From assembly GCF_003075415.1 (NCBI RefSeq), contig NZ_QDAH01000003.1, forward strand, positions 178,494 through 242,493: a stretch of DNA of 64,000 bases. The letters are read 5' to 3'. This document shows positions 55,280 through 63,946 of the stretch, in pieces. The notes beneath the pieces were generated by a model. The model saw only the letters and a program-made list of their open reading frames with translations. It ran no database searches and was not told the origin of the DNA. The stretch is from Microvirga sp. KLBC 81. GTDB taxonomy: Bacteria; Pseudomonadota; Alphaproteobacteria; Rhizobiales; Beijerinckiaceae. How positions within the stretch are numbered: position 1 is the stretch's first letter; each line of letters opens with the position of its first letter. A program made the position numbers and the translations under genes.

Positions 55280-55680
55280 GCGCCTGCGGATTTAAGGCCG
55301 ATGCGGCCGAGATGGGTATCGCTGAAGCCGGTGGCGTATTTCAGGCCATAGCCGAGCATGCGGTCGAAGCCGACATGTGCTGCCCAGACAGCCGCTATGC
55401 CGATCAACAGGGAGTGACCCAGCGCGAGGCCAATCAGTCCCAGGATCGCAGGGCCGATCGTGGAATGAAGAGCATTGTAGGCCATGGAGCCGAGCCTGGG
55501 GCCAGCCGCATAGGCGGCAAAGCTCACATCGGGCACGAAGAAGAGAACGGCGTAGAGCCACCAGGGCTGGCCCGTGTGTGCAAAGGCCCATGAGGCTCCG
55601 GCCAGGAGCACCAGGCCCTCAAGGCGCAGAAGCAGGCGGGGCGTGCCCGCAACGGCTCTCGTCGTCAAAGTTGTATCCAA
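55276..55680 (-). CDS. DUF4260 family membrane protein
   Basis: The 134-residue protein of unknown function has four hydrophobic segments ([80 protein letters not shown]). The last contains the conserved HxGxDRxLGYGLKY and the tail [11 protein letters not shown] of DUF4260. It uses a TTG start four bases after the yejA2 stop and overlaps yejB, so it is locked into the transporter operon. Such a gene is not part of the known Yej system. Confidence 0.88.
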   Translation of the reverse strand: MDTTLTTRAVAGTPRLLLRLEGLVLLAGASWAFAHTGQPWWLYAVLFFVPDVSFAAYAAGPRLGSMAYNALHSTIGPAILGLIGLALGHSLLIGIAAVWAAHVGFDRMLGYGLKYATGFSDTHLGRIGLKSAGA

Positions 55681-55683
55681 ACC

Positions 55684-57546
55684 TTATCCTCGTCCGATCC
55701 GCTTGGCCTTCTCGGCATCATACCACCAGGTTCCCGGCGCGCCCGAGCTGAAGCGTGGCTTCGTCTCGGGGCGGGAGAACTGGTCCCAATAGGCAATCCA
55801 GTCACTGGCCTTGAACCACATGGGCACCCAATAATGGCTTGCCCGAAGCACCCGGTCCAGGGCCCGGCATGCGATGTTCAGCTCCTGCCGGGTTGCCGCA
55901 TTGCCGATCTTCTCAACCAAGGCGTCAACGGCAGGATGCGCGATCCCGGCGATATTGCGCGTTCCCGATGTCCTGGCGGCTTCTGAGGCGTACACCGTGC
56001 GCAGGTCATCGCCTGGGGTTGTCGTGCCTACGAGCGCGCGGCTTGTCATGTCGAAGTCATATTCGTTCATGCGCTGCTGGTATTGAGCGGCGTCGACTAT
56101 GCGTGATCGGGCGTCGATCCCCAATCGCTTCAGATTGGTCTGGAAGGGCTGCGTGTGCGGCTGAAGGGAGTTCTGGAAGTCGAGGAACTCGATGGTGAAG
56201 GGTTGGCCATTGGGCAGCTTGAGGACGCCGCCCTCACGCTTGCAGCCGGCCTGACGCAGAAGTTCGTCAGCCCGGCGCAGTAATTGTCGATCCTGTCCCG
56301 AGCCGTCTGAGACCGGCGGCACATAGGGTTCTCCGAACACTGTAGGCGGCAACTTCTCGCGGAAGGGCTCCAACAGCGCGAGTTCCTCGGGTGAGGGAAG
56401 GCCAGTCGCCTTCATGTCGGAGTTTTCGAAAAAGGACGTGGTGCGGCGATAGGCACCGAACATGATGTTGGCGTTCGTCCATTCGAAATCGAAGGCGAGG
56501 CCGATGGCTTCGCGCACACGTGGATCCTTGAAGGTCTCACGGCGCGTGTTGAAGTACCAGCCTTGGATGGGGGCTGGCGTATCATCGGGGAGCTCCTCGC
56601 GCTTCACGCGGCCTTCGCGCATGGCCGGGAAATCGTAATTCGTGGCCCAGATGCGCGAGGTGAATTCCTCGTGATAGTTGATCGTGCCGTTCTTGAAGGC
56701 CTCGAAAGCCACAGTGCGGTCGCGGAAATATTCATAGCGCACGCGGTCGAAATTGTTCTGCCCCAGATTCACGGGCAGATCCTTCGCCCAGTAGTCGGGC
56801 ACGCGCTCGAACTCGATGAAGCGCCCCTGCTCGAAGCGGCTCACCTTGTAGGGGCCTGAACCAAGCGGAGCTTCGAGCGTCGCGGCTTCGAAGTCCTTGC
56901 CCTGCCAGTACCGCTCCGAGAAGATCGGCATGCTCGCGACGACGAGATGGAGATCCCGGCTGCGCCGAGGCGAAAACTGAACGCGCAGCACATCCTCCGC
57001 CTCTGCTTCTGCCGAGACCATCTGCGTGAGGACCGCGCGATAGACCGGGTGTCCCTTTTCCTTCAGGGTCATCAGCGAGAAGGCCGCGTCGCGCGCCGTC
57101 AGTTTCGATCCGTCGTGAAAGCGGGCTTCCGGGCGTAAGGCGAAGCGATAGGTGAGTTTGTCGCCTGAGATGCGCACACTCTTGGCAACAAGGCCATACA
57201 TCGTGTTCGGCTCGTCGCCGGAGCCTGCCATCAGCGTGTCGAAGGTACTCCCCATGCCTGCTGCGCCATCGCCGCGCAGCACATAGATGTTGAGCGTGTT
57301 GAACGTATCGAAGTTCTGGTTGCCGCTCGTCTGCCTGATCTGCAGCACGAGCGCGCCGCCCTTCGGCGCAGCGGGATTGACGTAATCGAAATGCTTGAAG
57401 TCGGGTCCGTATTTCAGATCGCCGAAACTGGACAGACCATGTGTCTCCGTTTCACCCTCTTGCGCAAAGCCACTGCGCGGAATGAAGGATAGAGCCGCTG
57501 CCGCAGCGCTGCCCTTGAGAATTGTTCTGCGGCTGACATCCTTCAT
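55684..57546 (-). CDS. yejA: YejA-like peptide-binding protein 2 (probable Tat export)
   Basis: SBP family 5 receptor, 620 residues from ATG 57546, which overlaps the stop of the first yejA gene (ATGA). MKDVSRRTILKGSAAAAALSF has a twin-arginine motif (SRRTILKG), then a hydrophobic stretch and a GFAQ cleavage region. YejA landmarks: HGLSSFGDLKYGPDFKHFDYVNPAAPKGG, LRPEARFHDGSKLTARDAAFSL, LGSGPYKVSRFEQGRFIEFERV, YFRDRTVAFEAFKNGTINYHEEF. It is clearly a paralogue of the protein upstream. Confidence 0.92.
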   Translation of the reverse strand: MKDVSRRTILKGSAAAAALSFIPRSGFAQEGETETHGLSSFGDLKYGPDFKHFDYVNPAAPKGGALVLQIRQTSGNQNFDTFNTLNIYVLRGDGAAGMGSTFDTLMAGSGDEPNTMYGLVAKSVRISGDKLTYRFALRPEARFHDGSKLTARDAAFSLMTLKEKGHPVYRAVLTQMVSAEAEAEDVLRVQFSPRRSRDLHLVVASMPIFSERYWQGKDFEAATLEAPLGSGPYKVSRFEQGRFIEFERVPDYWAKDLPVNLGQNNFDRVRYEYFRDRTVAFEAFKNGTINYHEEFTSRIWATNYDFPAMREGRVKREELPDDTPAPIQGWYFNTRRETFKDPRVREAIGLAFDFEWTNANIMFGAYRRTTSFFENSDMKATGLPSPEELALLEPFREKLPPTVFGEPYVPPVSDGSGQDRQLLRRADELLRQAGCKREGGVLKLPNGQPFTIEFLDFQNSLQPHTQPFQTNLKRLGIDARSRIVDAAQYQQRMNEYDFDMTSRALVGTTTPGDDLRTVYASEAARTSGTRNIAGIAHPAVDALVEKIGNAATRQELNIACRALDRVLRASHYWVPMWFKASDWIAYWDQFSRPETKPRFSSGAPGTWWYDAEKAKRIGRG

Positions 57547-59387
57547 CGCGGTGCTCCGGTCTTGGCCGCCTTGGTCTCGTCGTACCACCAGACGGTGGGA
57601 AAGGCGGAGCCTGCATAATGCGGCATCACATCCGGATGGCTGTAGCGGTCCCACCGAGCCGTGCGCTGCTTCAGAGACGTCCATTGCGGTACGACATAAT
57701 TGTGCGCCAGCAGAACACGGTCGAGGGCCTTTGTGGCGGCGACCAGCTCTTCACGATCCTTGGCGAAGATGATCCTGTCGATCAAGGCATCGACCGCAGG
57801 ATCGGCGATGCCGGCGAGATTGCGCGAGCCTTCTCGCTTTGCCGCCTGGGAGCCCCAGAACTCGCGCTGCTCATTGCCGGGCGACAGGGATTGTCCCCAC
57901 AGGCCAGTGGTGATGTCGAAGTCAAAGGAACGGGTCCGGTTTGTGTATTGCACATCGTCGACGCTCCGGACCGTCACCCCGATGCCGAGGCGTTCGAGGA
58001 CGGCCTTGTAAGGCAGGAAGACGCGCTCCTCGTTGGGGCTGCTGCTCAGAAGCTCAACGCTCAAGGGCTCGCCCTTCGCGTTGACGCGACGACCGTTCTT
58101 GACCTCCCAGCCTGCCTCGCGCAGGAGACGGTCCGCTTCGCGCAAGTTATTGCGGATGGCTTCGTTCGTATCGTTGACAGGGTTCTTGTACGGCGTCGTG
58201 AAGACCGATGGTGGAACCTTGTCCCGGAGGGCTTCCAGAATCTCCAGCTCCTTGCCTTCCGGAAGTCCTGACGAGGCCAGTTCAAGCCCGTGGAAGTAGC
58301 TTCCGACCCGCTCGTAGAGGCCGTAGAAGACGGTCTTGTTGAGCTCTTCGAACGGGAAGGCGAGATTGAAAGCGCGGCGCACGCGCTCGTCCTTGAACTT
58401 GTCGCGCCTCAGGTTGAGCACGAAAGCCTGCATGACGCCGGAAGCGCGGAACGGGAATTCCTCGAGAACGACACGACCTTCATGGCGGGCCGGGAAGTCA
58501 TAACCCGTCGCCCAGTTGCGTGCGCTGTTCTCGGTGCGAAAATCGATGCGATCCGCCTTGAAGGCCTCCAGCAGAACGGTCGCATCGCGGTAATATTCGT
58601 ATCGGATCTCGTCGAAATTGTTCTGTCCGACATTCACATTGAGGCTGGAGCCCCAATAATCCTTCACGCGTTCGTAGGTCGCGTTGCGGCCGGTATCGAA
58701 GTTTTTGAGGCGATAGGGGCCTGAGCCAAGCGGCGGCTCGAGGGTCGTTTGCGTGATATCGCGCTTGCGACCATCTGCGGTCGTGCCTTCCCACCAGTGC
58801 TTCGGCAGCACGGTGAGCTGCCCCATGATCTGCGGCAACTCGCGATTGCCCTTTTCATCGAAGGTAAACTTGACCTCGCGCTCGCCCAGCTTCTCTGCCT
58901 TGGTGACGTTGGCGTAGTAGAAGGCATAGGTCGGGCTGTTGGTCTTCAAGGCCTCGAAGGAAAAGACGACATCATCGGCCGTCACCGGCTTTCCGTCGTG
59001 CCACCTGGCCTCCGGGCGCAGGCGGAAGCTGACGGAGGAAAAATCCTCCGGATACGAGAAAGCCTCCGCCAGGAGGCCGTAGGCCGCGCTTGGTTCATCA
59101 AAGGACGGAGCCGTCAGGGTTTCGTAGATGAGGCTCAATCCCTGTTCGGGGGAGCCCTTCACGCCTGCGACCACGATGTTGAAGCTGTCGAAGGTGCCCT
59201 GCGCTCCGAGCCGGACCAGGCCGCCCTTGGGAGCGCTCGGGTTCACATAGTCGAACTGCTTGAAGTCGGCAGGGTATTTCGGTTCCCCGAGGAGGGCCGC
59301 ACCATGCCGCCATTGGGCTTCCTGGGCTGCGAGAGGGGTGAAGGCAAGGCAGGCGGCCAGGAAGCTCGGCAGAAGGGTACGGATCAC
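57543..59387 (-). CDS. yejA: YejA-like peptide-binding protein 1 (Sec export)
   Basis: The first gene of the Yej operon. The frame is open to 59486, but the GTG at 59387 has AGGAG eight bases upstream and starts (M)IRTLLPSFLAACLAFTPLAAQ, a Sec signal, giving 614 residues. It has the same landmarks as its neighbour: KYPADFKQFDYVNPSAPKGG, LRPEARWHDGKPVTADDVVFSF, LGSGPYRLKNFDTGRNATYERV, YYRDATVLLEAFKADRIDFRTE. The pair probably arose by tandem duplication and diverged in export route and perhaps in ligand. Confidence 0.92.
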   Translation of the reverse strand: MIRTLLPSFLAACLAFTPLAAQEAQWRHGAALLGEPKYPADFKQFDYVNPSAPKGGLVRLGAQGTFDSFNIVVAGVKGSPEQGLSLIYETLTAPSFDEPSAAYGLLAEAFSYPEDFSSVSFRLRPEARWHDGKPVTADDVVFSFEALKTNSPTYAFYYANVTKAEKLGEREVKFTFDEKGNRELPQIMGQLTVLPKHWWEGTTADGRKRDITQTTLEPPLGSGPYRLKNFDTGRNATYERVKDYWGSSLNVNVGQNNFDEIRYEYYRDATVLLEAFKADRIDFRTENSARNWATGYDFPARHEGRVVLEEFPFRASGVMQAFVLNLRRDKFKDERVRRAFNLAFPFEELNKTVFYGLYERVGSYFHGLELASSGLPEGKELEILEALRDKVPPSVFTTPYKNPVNDTNEAIRNNLREADRLLREAGWEVKNGRRVNAKGEPLSVELLSSSPNEERVFLPYKAVLERLGIGVTVRSVDDVQYTNRTRSFDFDITTGLWGQSLSPGNEQREFWGSQAAKREGSRNLAGIADPAVDALIDRIIFAKDREELVAATKALDRVLLAHNYVVPQWTSLKQRTARWDRYSHPDVMPHYAGSAFPTVWWYDETKAAKTGAPR

Positions 59388-59462
59388 AAGGCGTCTCCTG
59401 AAGGACGAGGCGTCTGTCGTCAGGTTACATTTTTGTGCGCTCGAGAGCGAACGCAAGGGAGA

Positions 59463-59498
59463 GTGGGCAAAACAAAAGCCGGGCACAAGGCCCGGCTT
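59463..59498 (-). terminator. Intrinsic terminator of the cytochrome c gene
   Basis: AAGCCGGGC (59476-59484) and GCCCGGCTT (59490-59498) form a nine-pair stem with a five-base loop. On the minus strand it is followed by TTGTTTTG. It begins 29 bases after the cytochrome stop and separates it from the yej operon. Confidence 0.85.
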
Positions 59499-59527
59499 CG
59501 CTGAAATTGAAGTGTCTCTGCTGGGCC

Positions 59528-60070
59528 TTACGGGGCCGGGAGCGGAGCCGGGTTGTCGGACAGGGTTCGCAGGTAAGCCAGCAGGTCCGCGCGCTCCTTC
59601 TCCTGAGCGATGCCGGCGAAGGCCATGATCGTGCCGGGGACGGCCTGCTTGGGGTTGTGGACGAAGGCGGCGAGCGCCTCATAGCTCCATTCGCCGCCCT
59701 TGCCCTTCAGGGCTCCCGAATAGTTGAAGCCTTCGTGCGAGGCGACCGGGCGGCCGACGATACCATAGAGATTCGGGCCGACCTTGTTCGCGCCGCCCTT
59801 CTCGAAGGTGTGGCAGGAGGCGCATTTCTTGGCCGAAGCCTGGCCCTTCGCCGGATCGGCGCTGGCCAGGAGTACGGGGAGGGGCTGGGCCGGAGCGGCC
59901 GGAGCACCGCCTGCGCCACCGACGGCAGCCTCTTCGGCTCCCGGGAGGTCATAGCCCGGAACGGCGGGCTTGTGAGGCGAGAACAGGCCGCCGGCGATGA
60001 CATTGACGCCGACCACGAAGAGAAGCGTGCCGAAGACGGCGCCCGCGATCTTATTGGTCTCGATATTCAT
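59528..60070 (-). CDS. Membrane-anchored class I cytochrome c (CycM-like)
   Basis: Electron carrier tethered to the inner membrane with the haem domain in the periplasm, usually between the bc1 complex and terminal oxidase. The 180-residue protein has an uncleaved N-terminal anchor ([21 protein letters not shown], 8-28), a proline/alanine/glycine-rich linker to about 68 and a c-type domain with CASCH at 83-87, [20 protein letters not shown], and the axial Met in [10 protein letters not shown] near 150. A terminator follows; it is monocistronic. Confidence 0.93.
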   Translation of the reverse strand: MNIETNKIAGAVFGTLLFVVGVNVIAGGLFSPHKPAVPGYDLPGAEEAAVGGAGGAPAAPAQPLPVLLASADPAKGQASAKKCASCHTFEKGGANKVGPNLYGIVGRPVASHEGFNYSGALKGKGGEWSYEALAAFVHNPKQAVPGTIMAFAGIAQEKERADLLAYLRTLSDNPAPLPAP

Positions 60071-60307
60071 AGGTTAGGCTCTCCTCGCCTTGGCACGGCG
60101 AAACCCAGCGCAAACAGAACGGCTCCGCGGGCGGACGCCCGGGATACGGGGCGTTGCTTAGCCGTAGAGCAGGGGTTTTGACAATGGGGTTCTTGCAGGT
60201 TTTGCCGTTCCATTAGTCGCAGTTTCGATCCCAAACGCCGGAGGAGGGGAGTAGGTCCCCGGATCCATTGCCGCAGAGCCCGTGACAAACAGGGCCTGCC
60301 TTGCCGG

Positions 60308-60393
60308 CTTATCGTGCGGAACCGGAGGTCCGCGTCAGTGACCCGAAGGGCCGCGTCAGCGAAAAGGGATCCGGTCTTCCGCATCCGACCGCT
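60308..60393. repeat. Dispersed intergenic element, family B, copy 3
   Basis: Bases 60347-60368 are the exact complement of 7129-7150. Flanking segments (GTGCGGAACCGGAGG on the left, CCGGTCTTCCGCATCCGACC on the right) mirror the GCGGAA/TTCCGC ends of the other copies. It carries two GCGTCAG repeats (60332-60338, 60353-60359). Confidence 0.7.
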
Positions 60394-60405
60394 AGCCTGG
60401 AAAAC

Positions 60406-60455
60406 GAACATCGGATCGATCCCAAAAGTGCATTCCACTTTCGGGTCCGATGTTC
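60406..60455. repeat. Rhizobiales palindromic repeat, family A, copy 3
   Basis: GAACATCGGATCGATCCCAA on the left mirrors the right end TTCGGGTCCGATGTTC with the central AAAGTG-CATTC-CACTTT, the family A core seen at 30408 and 42944. It ends 34 bases before the kdsB start. Confidence 0.85.
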
Positions 60456-60489
60456 TAAGGACGCGCAGCTTCTCTTCAAAGACTGCGCC

Positions 60490-61233
60490 ATGTCCGATCC
60501 CCTCGTCGTCATCCCCGCCCGCCTTGCCGCCTCCCGCCTGCCGAACAAGCCCCTGGCCGATATCGCGGGCGAGCCCATGATCGTGCATGTCTGGCGCCGG
60601 GCCATGGAGGCCGGGATCGGGCCCGTGGTCGTCGCCACCGACTCGCCTGAAATCGCCGAGGTTGTGGCCCGCGCTCACGGCAAGGCCGTGCTGACCCGGG
60701 CGGACCACGCCTCCGGCTCCGACCGGATCTTCGAGGCTGTGGAAAAGATCGACCCGGAGGGACGGCACGATGTCGTCGTGAACGTCCAGGGGGACCTTCC
60801 GACCATCGATCCCCGCATCATCGCCGCCTCGATCACCCCTCTCGCCGATCCGGATGTCGATCTCGCGACCCTCGTGGCAGTGATCGAGCGCGAGGAGGAG
60901 AAGACCAATCCCAACGTGGTGAAGATGGTCGGCACTCAAGTGTCGCCTGGCCGTTTCCGCGCTCTCTACTTTACCAGGGCCACGGCCCCTTTTGGCGACG
61001 GCCCGCTCTATCATCACATCGGCCTCTATGCGTATCGCCGCAAAGCCTTGCAGCGCTTCGTCGGACTTCAGCCTTCACCGCTGGAGCTTCGCGAAAAGCT
61101 GGAGCAGCTGAGGGCGCTGGAGGCCGGAATGCGGATCGATGCCGTCGTCGTCGACGATGTGCCGCTCGGCGTCGATACCGCTCACGATCTGGAACGAGCC
61201 CGCGGGATCATCGCGGCCCGGAGGACAGCATGA
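60490..61233 (+). CDS. kdsB: 3-deoxy-manno-octulosonate cytidylyltransferase
   Basis: Activates Kdo to CMP-Kdo for lipid A core synthesis. The start at ATG 60490 (247 residues, [20 protein letters not shown]) is set by homology; the upstream open frame is repeat sequence. Motifs: [54 protein letters not shown] (the usual GDEP has Leu for Glu), [17 protein letters not shown] and [19 protein letters not shown]. The last four bases overlap pheA, so the two are coupled. Confidence 0.93.
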   Translation: MSDPLVVIPARLAASRLPNKPLADIAGEPMIVHVWRRAMEAGIGPVVVATDSPEIAEVVARAHGKAVLTRADHASGSDRIFEAVEKIDPEGRHDVVVNVQGDLPTIDPRIIAASITPLADPDVDLATLVAVIEREEEKTNPNVVKMVGTQVSPGRFRALYFTRATAPFGDGPLYHHIGLYAYRRKALQRFVGLQPSPLELREKLEQLRALEAGMRIDAVVVDDVPLGVDTAHDLERARGIIAARRTA

Positions 61234-62084
61234 AGAAGATCATTTCATTCCAGGGTGAGCCGGGGGCCAATTCCCACATCGCCTGCTCGGAGATGTATCC
61301 CGATTGGGAGGTGCTGCCCTGCGCTACCTTCGAGGATGCCTTCGCGGCCGTGAACGAGGGGCAGGCGGGGCTCGCCATGATCCCCATCGAGAACTCGATT
61401 GCCGGTCGTGTGGCGGACATCCACCACCTCCTGCCGACTTCCGGGCTCCACATCATCGGCGAGCACTTCCTGCCCATTCACTTTCAATTGATGGCCCTGC
61501 CTGAGGCCGATCTCGGTACGATCAAGAGCGTCTACAGCCACGTCCATGCGCTGGGCCAGTGCCGCAAGATCATTCGCAAGCTCGGGCTCAAGGCCAACGT
61601 GGCCGGCGACACCGCAGGCTCCGCGCGTCAGGTTGCCGAGTGGAAGGATCCGACCCGGGCCTCCCTCGCGCCCCGCATGGCCGCGGGCATCTATGGCCTG
61701 AAGATCCTCGCAGAGGACGTGGAGGACGAGGCTCACAACACCACCCGCTTCGTCATCCTCTCGAAGACGCCGCAATGGGTGCCGGCCGGCAACGGTCCGA
61801 CCGTCACCTCTTTTGTCTTCCGCGTGCGCAACCTGCCTGCCGCGCTCTACAAGGCGCTGGGCGGCTTTGCGACCAACGGCATCAACATGACGAAGCTCGA
61901 GAGCTATATGCTCGAAGGCGAGTTCCTGGCCACGCAGTTCTATGCCGAGGTCGACGGTCACCCGGAGGATACGAACCTCAAGCGCGCCCTGGAAGAGCTC
62001 GAATTCTTCTCCCGCGAGCTGCGCATCCTCGGCGTCTATCCGGCGGCGCCCTTCCGCGAGAAGATCAAAGAGGTGGCGGAGTAA
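61230..62084 (+). CDS. pheA: Prephenate dehydratase
   Basis: Converts prephenate to phenylpyruvate; monofunctional, without chorismate mutase. The 284-residue protein has an N-terminal SBP-like PDT domain ([49 protein letters not shown], the TRF motif in [17 protein letters not shown] [14 protein letters not shown] near 170) and a C-terminal ACT domain for phenylalanine feedback ([33 protein letters not shown]). It is coupled to kdsB, an arrangement seen in other Rhizobiales. Confidence 0.96.
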   Translation: MKKIISFQGEPGANSHIACSEMYPDWEVLPCATFEDAFAAVNEGQAGLAMIPIENSIAGRVADIHHLLPTSGLHIIGEHFLPIHFQLMALPEADLGTIKSVYSHVHALGQCRKIIRKLGLKANVAGDTAGSARQVAEWKDPTRASLAPRMAAGIYGLKILAEDVEDEAHNTTRFVILSKTPQWVPAGNGPTVTSFVFRVRNLPAALYKALGGFATNGINMTKLESYMLEGEFLATQFYAEVDGHPEDTNLKRALEELEFFSRELRILGVYPAAPFREKIKEVAE

Positions 62085-62095
62085 TGATCTGCGTC

Positions 62096-62127
62096 ATTCC
62101 GGATGGAGCGTAGCGGAGGTCCGGAAT
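62096..62127. repeat. Palindrome, family D, copy 3
   Basis: ATTCCGGA (62096-62103) and TCCGGAAT (62120-62127) flank GGAGCGTAGCGGAG. It lies 12 bases after the pheA stop and may help end that transcript. Confidence 0.7.
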
Positions 62128-62148
62128 CGGGTTCAGAATTTAGCTCCA

Positions 62149-62238
62149 TGTCATCACCGGCCTTGTGCCGGTGATCTCGTTTTTATGAAGCGTAACGCCT
62201 TTCGAACGGGGATAGCCGGGACAAGCCCGGCTATGACG
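62149..62238. repeat. Intergenic palindrome, family C, copy 3
   Basis: TGTCATCACCGGCCTTGTGC opens the element, and GATAGCCGGGACAAGCCCGG with CTATGACG closes it. It is highly similar to the element inserted between yejB and yejE. It fills the gap between convergent pheA and nudC. Confidence 0.8.
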
Positions 62239-62246
62239 AGGAAATG

Positions 62247-63149
62247 TCAGCCCTTCATCCACTCCCGGATGAGGTGATTGGCAATGGCGATCGGGGAGGG
62301 CGCTGCGAAATGCTCGTGCGTGCCCTCAAGCATCTGCCTCACCTCATCCTTGGTGAACCAGCGGGCATCCTCCAACTCCTCGCGATCGAAGTTGATCTCT
62401 TCGCTGATCGCCTCGGCGTGGCAGCCGATCATGATGTTCGACGGGAAGGGCCAGGGCTGCGAGGCCATGTAGCGGATCCCGCCCACGCGGACGCCGGCCT
62501 CCTCGAAGGTCTCGCGTCGCACGGCATCCTCGATGGTCTCGCCCGGCTCCAGGAAGCCTGCGAGGCAGGAATACATCTTTTCCGGAAAACGCGGCTGCCT
62601 GCCCATGAGGCATTTGTCGCCGCGCGTGACCAGCATGATCACCACCGGATCGGTGCGCGGGAAATGCTGAGCGCCGCAGGCTGCGCAATCACGACGGAAG
62701 CCTGCCTGCGCGGCTTCCGTCGGTGCACCGCAATTGGCGCAGAAACGATGGCGGTTGTGCCAGTCGAGCATGGATTTCGCCATGGCGAGGATGCCGAGCT
62801 CCTCTGCCGGCACAAGCCCACGAACGGCAATCGAGCGCAGATCCGTGACCGTATAGGCCGGATCGTCCTGGAACAGCTCCGCTGTCTCGGGGCTGGCCAA
62901 GGTCGCGATGACAGGGCGGTCCTGAAGCGTTCCGAGGAAAACCTGCTCCTTATGAGACGGCAGACGGCCCAAGGCGGAGATGGGCAGAAGGCCTGTTCCG
63001 GGCTCTCCCGCCTGGAGGATCGGATGGTCTCCGGCCAACAGCACCAGAGCGCTCATCGGATCTTTCGCGGCGTTGGCGAGAGCCTCCGGGTCCCGCTCCG
63101 CGCTGTGGCGGACGAGAGGATTCGTGATATAGCCGATGGGGCGCGTCAT
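62247..63149 (-). CDS. nudC: NADH pyrophosphatase (Nudix, NudC family)
   Basis: Hydrolyses NADH, and in homologues removes NAD caps from RNA. The 300-residue protein has an N-terminal NUDIX-like domain, a zinc ribbon (CANCGAPTEAAQAGFRRDCAACG near 136-158), and the Nudix box GFLEPGETIEDAVRRETFEEAG near 195-216. The downstream SQPWPFPSNIMIG is the SQPWPFPxS motif that marks the NudC subgroup. It starts two bases after the HIT stop; the two form an operon. Confidence 0.95.
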   Translation of the reverse strand: MTRPIGYITNPLVRHSAERDPEALANAAKDPMSALVLLAGDHPILQAGEPGTGLLPISALGRLPSHKEQVFLGTLQDRPVIATLASPETAELFQDDPAYTVTDLRSIAVRGLVPAEELGILAMAKSMLDWHNRHRFCANCGAPTEAAQAGFRRDCAACGAQHFPRTDPVVIMLVTRGDKCLMGRQPRFPEKMYSCLAGFLEPGETIEDAVRRETFEEAGVRVGGIRYMASQPWPFPSNIMIGCHAEAISEEINFDREELEDARWFTKDEVRQMLEGTHEHFAAPSPIAIANHLIREWMKG

Positions 63150-63151
63150 GA

Positions 63152-63562
63152 TCAGGCTTCAGCAAAGAGGGCAGCGGCGCGCTCGATGAGGGCCGTTGCC
63201 GCGTGATCCGGGTAGGGCTTGCGGGTGCCATGGCCCCAGACGGGTCCAGGCCAGGCCGGATCGGAGCGGAAGCGTCCGATCACATGCACATGAAGCTGCG
63301 TCACGATATTGCCGAGCGCGCCCACATTCACCTTATCGGGCTTGGACAGCTCCAGCATAACCCGGGTGGCGATGCGGATTTCCTGCGCCAGCTGAGCGTA
63401 GTGCTCCTCCGACAGATCCGTGATCTCGCTGACATTCGGGATACGGGGCACCAGCACGAACCAGGGAAAGCGGGCGTCGTTCAGGAGCAGGACCGAAGAG
63501 AGGGCCAAGTCGCCGATCGGGATCGTGTCGGCTTCGAGCCGGGAATCGAGCTGGAATGTCAT
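63152..63562 (-). CDS. HIT family protein
   Basis: Small nucleotide hydrolase/transferase of 136 residues. The catalytic histidine triad is TQLHVHVIGRF near 94. It begins MTFQLDSRLEADTIPIGDLALSSVLLLNDARFPWFVLVPR, typical of the short bacterial Hint/Fhit-like group. The exact substrate is unknown; adjacency to nudC suggests nucleotide housekeeping. Confidence 0.9.
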   Translation of the reverse strand: MTFQLDSRLEADTIPIGDLALSSVLLLNDARFPWFVLVPRIPNVSEITDLSEEHYAQLAQEIRIATRVMLELSKPDKVNVGALGNIVTQLHVHVIGRFRSDPAWPGPVWGHGTRKPYPDHAATALIERAAALFAEA

Positions 63563-63625
63563 AGGGCCTATCTAGCCGAGGTTGCGGCCTATTGTCAGCC
63601 GTCATCCTGGAGGGCGAAAGACGGG

Positions 63626-63645
63626 TCCCATCTCGCATGATGGGA
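63626..63645 (-). terminator. Hairpin after the small hypothetical gene
   Basis: TCCCATC (63626-63632) and GATGGGA (63639-63645) form a seven-pair stem directly at the stop of the minus-strand gene. Only a short CTTTC follows, so termination strength is uncertain. Confidence 0.45.
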
Positions 63646-63647
63646 GA

Positions 63648-63896
63648 TCAGCGTGACCACTTGTGCTCGTTGATTTCCGGCTCGCCGTGAAAGCGCCGCT
63701 CCATGCGAAGGGCGATGCGGCGCACGACTGCGTGACAGAGAAAGAGCTTGTCCTCGAGCTGCCGGAACATGATGAGATCGGCCGTGCTCGGCATGTAATC
63801 GCTGTCGCGCCAGTAGCGGTGGATGAGGGTGGCGGCCTCCTGCACCAGCTTCTCCGCCTGCGCGAGCGGCGGCTTGGGTTTGCGGCGGAACACCAT
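63648..63896 (-). CDS. Small hypothetical protein, 82 residues
   Basis: I do not recognise a family. An ATG also occurs at 63929, but the ATG at 63896 has AAGGGGAG about seven bases upstream and is preferred. The product starts MVFRRKPKPPLAQAEKLVQE and is largely alpha-helical in appearance (QAEKLVQEAATLIHRYWRDSD, DLIMFRQLEDKLFLCHAVVRRIALRMERR), basic, with no signal or membrane segment. It lies upstream of HIT-nudC on the same strand, 85 bases apart. Confidence 0.7.
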   Translation of the reverse strand: MVFRRKPKPPLAQAEKLVQEAATLIHRYWRDSDYMPSTADLIMFRQLEDKLFLCHAVVRRIALRMERRFHGEPEINEHKWSR

Positions 63897-63923
63897 GGCG
63901 ACACTCCCCTTGTGAAGCGAAGC

Positions 63924-63946
63924 GACCACCAGCGGGGCTGGTGGTC
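63924..63946 (-). terminator. Strong hairpin upstream of the small hypothetical gene
   Basis: GACCACCAGC (63924-63933) and GCTGGTGGTC (63937-63946) form a perfect ten-pair stem with a three-base loop. On the minus strand it lies 27 bases before the ATG at 63896, so it is either the terminator of a gene beyond the window or a leader structure. No T tract follows it. Confidence 0.55.

Larger units (their letters stand above)
60071..60489. other. 419-bp intergenic region between the cytochrome c gene and kdsB
   Basis: This divergent gap contains a family B element (60308-60393) and a family A palindrome (60406-60455). The kdsB frame stays open back to 60301 through these repeats but has no supported start there. 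The remaining 240 bases show nothing recognisable beyond presumed promoter space. Confidence 0.6.

Noticed and set aside
60301..60489. 63-codon N-terminal extension of KdsB
   Set aside because: It consists of family A and B repeat sequence; the protein family begins at [11 protein letters not shown].
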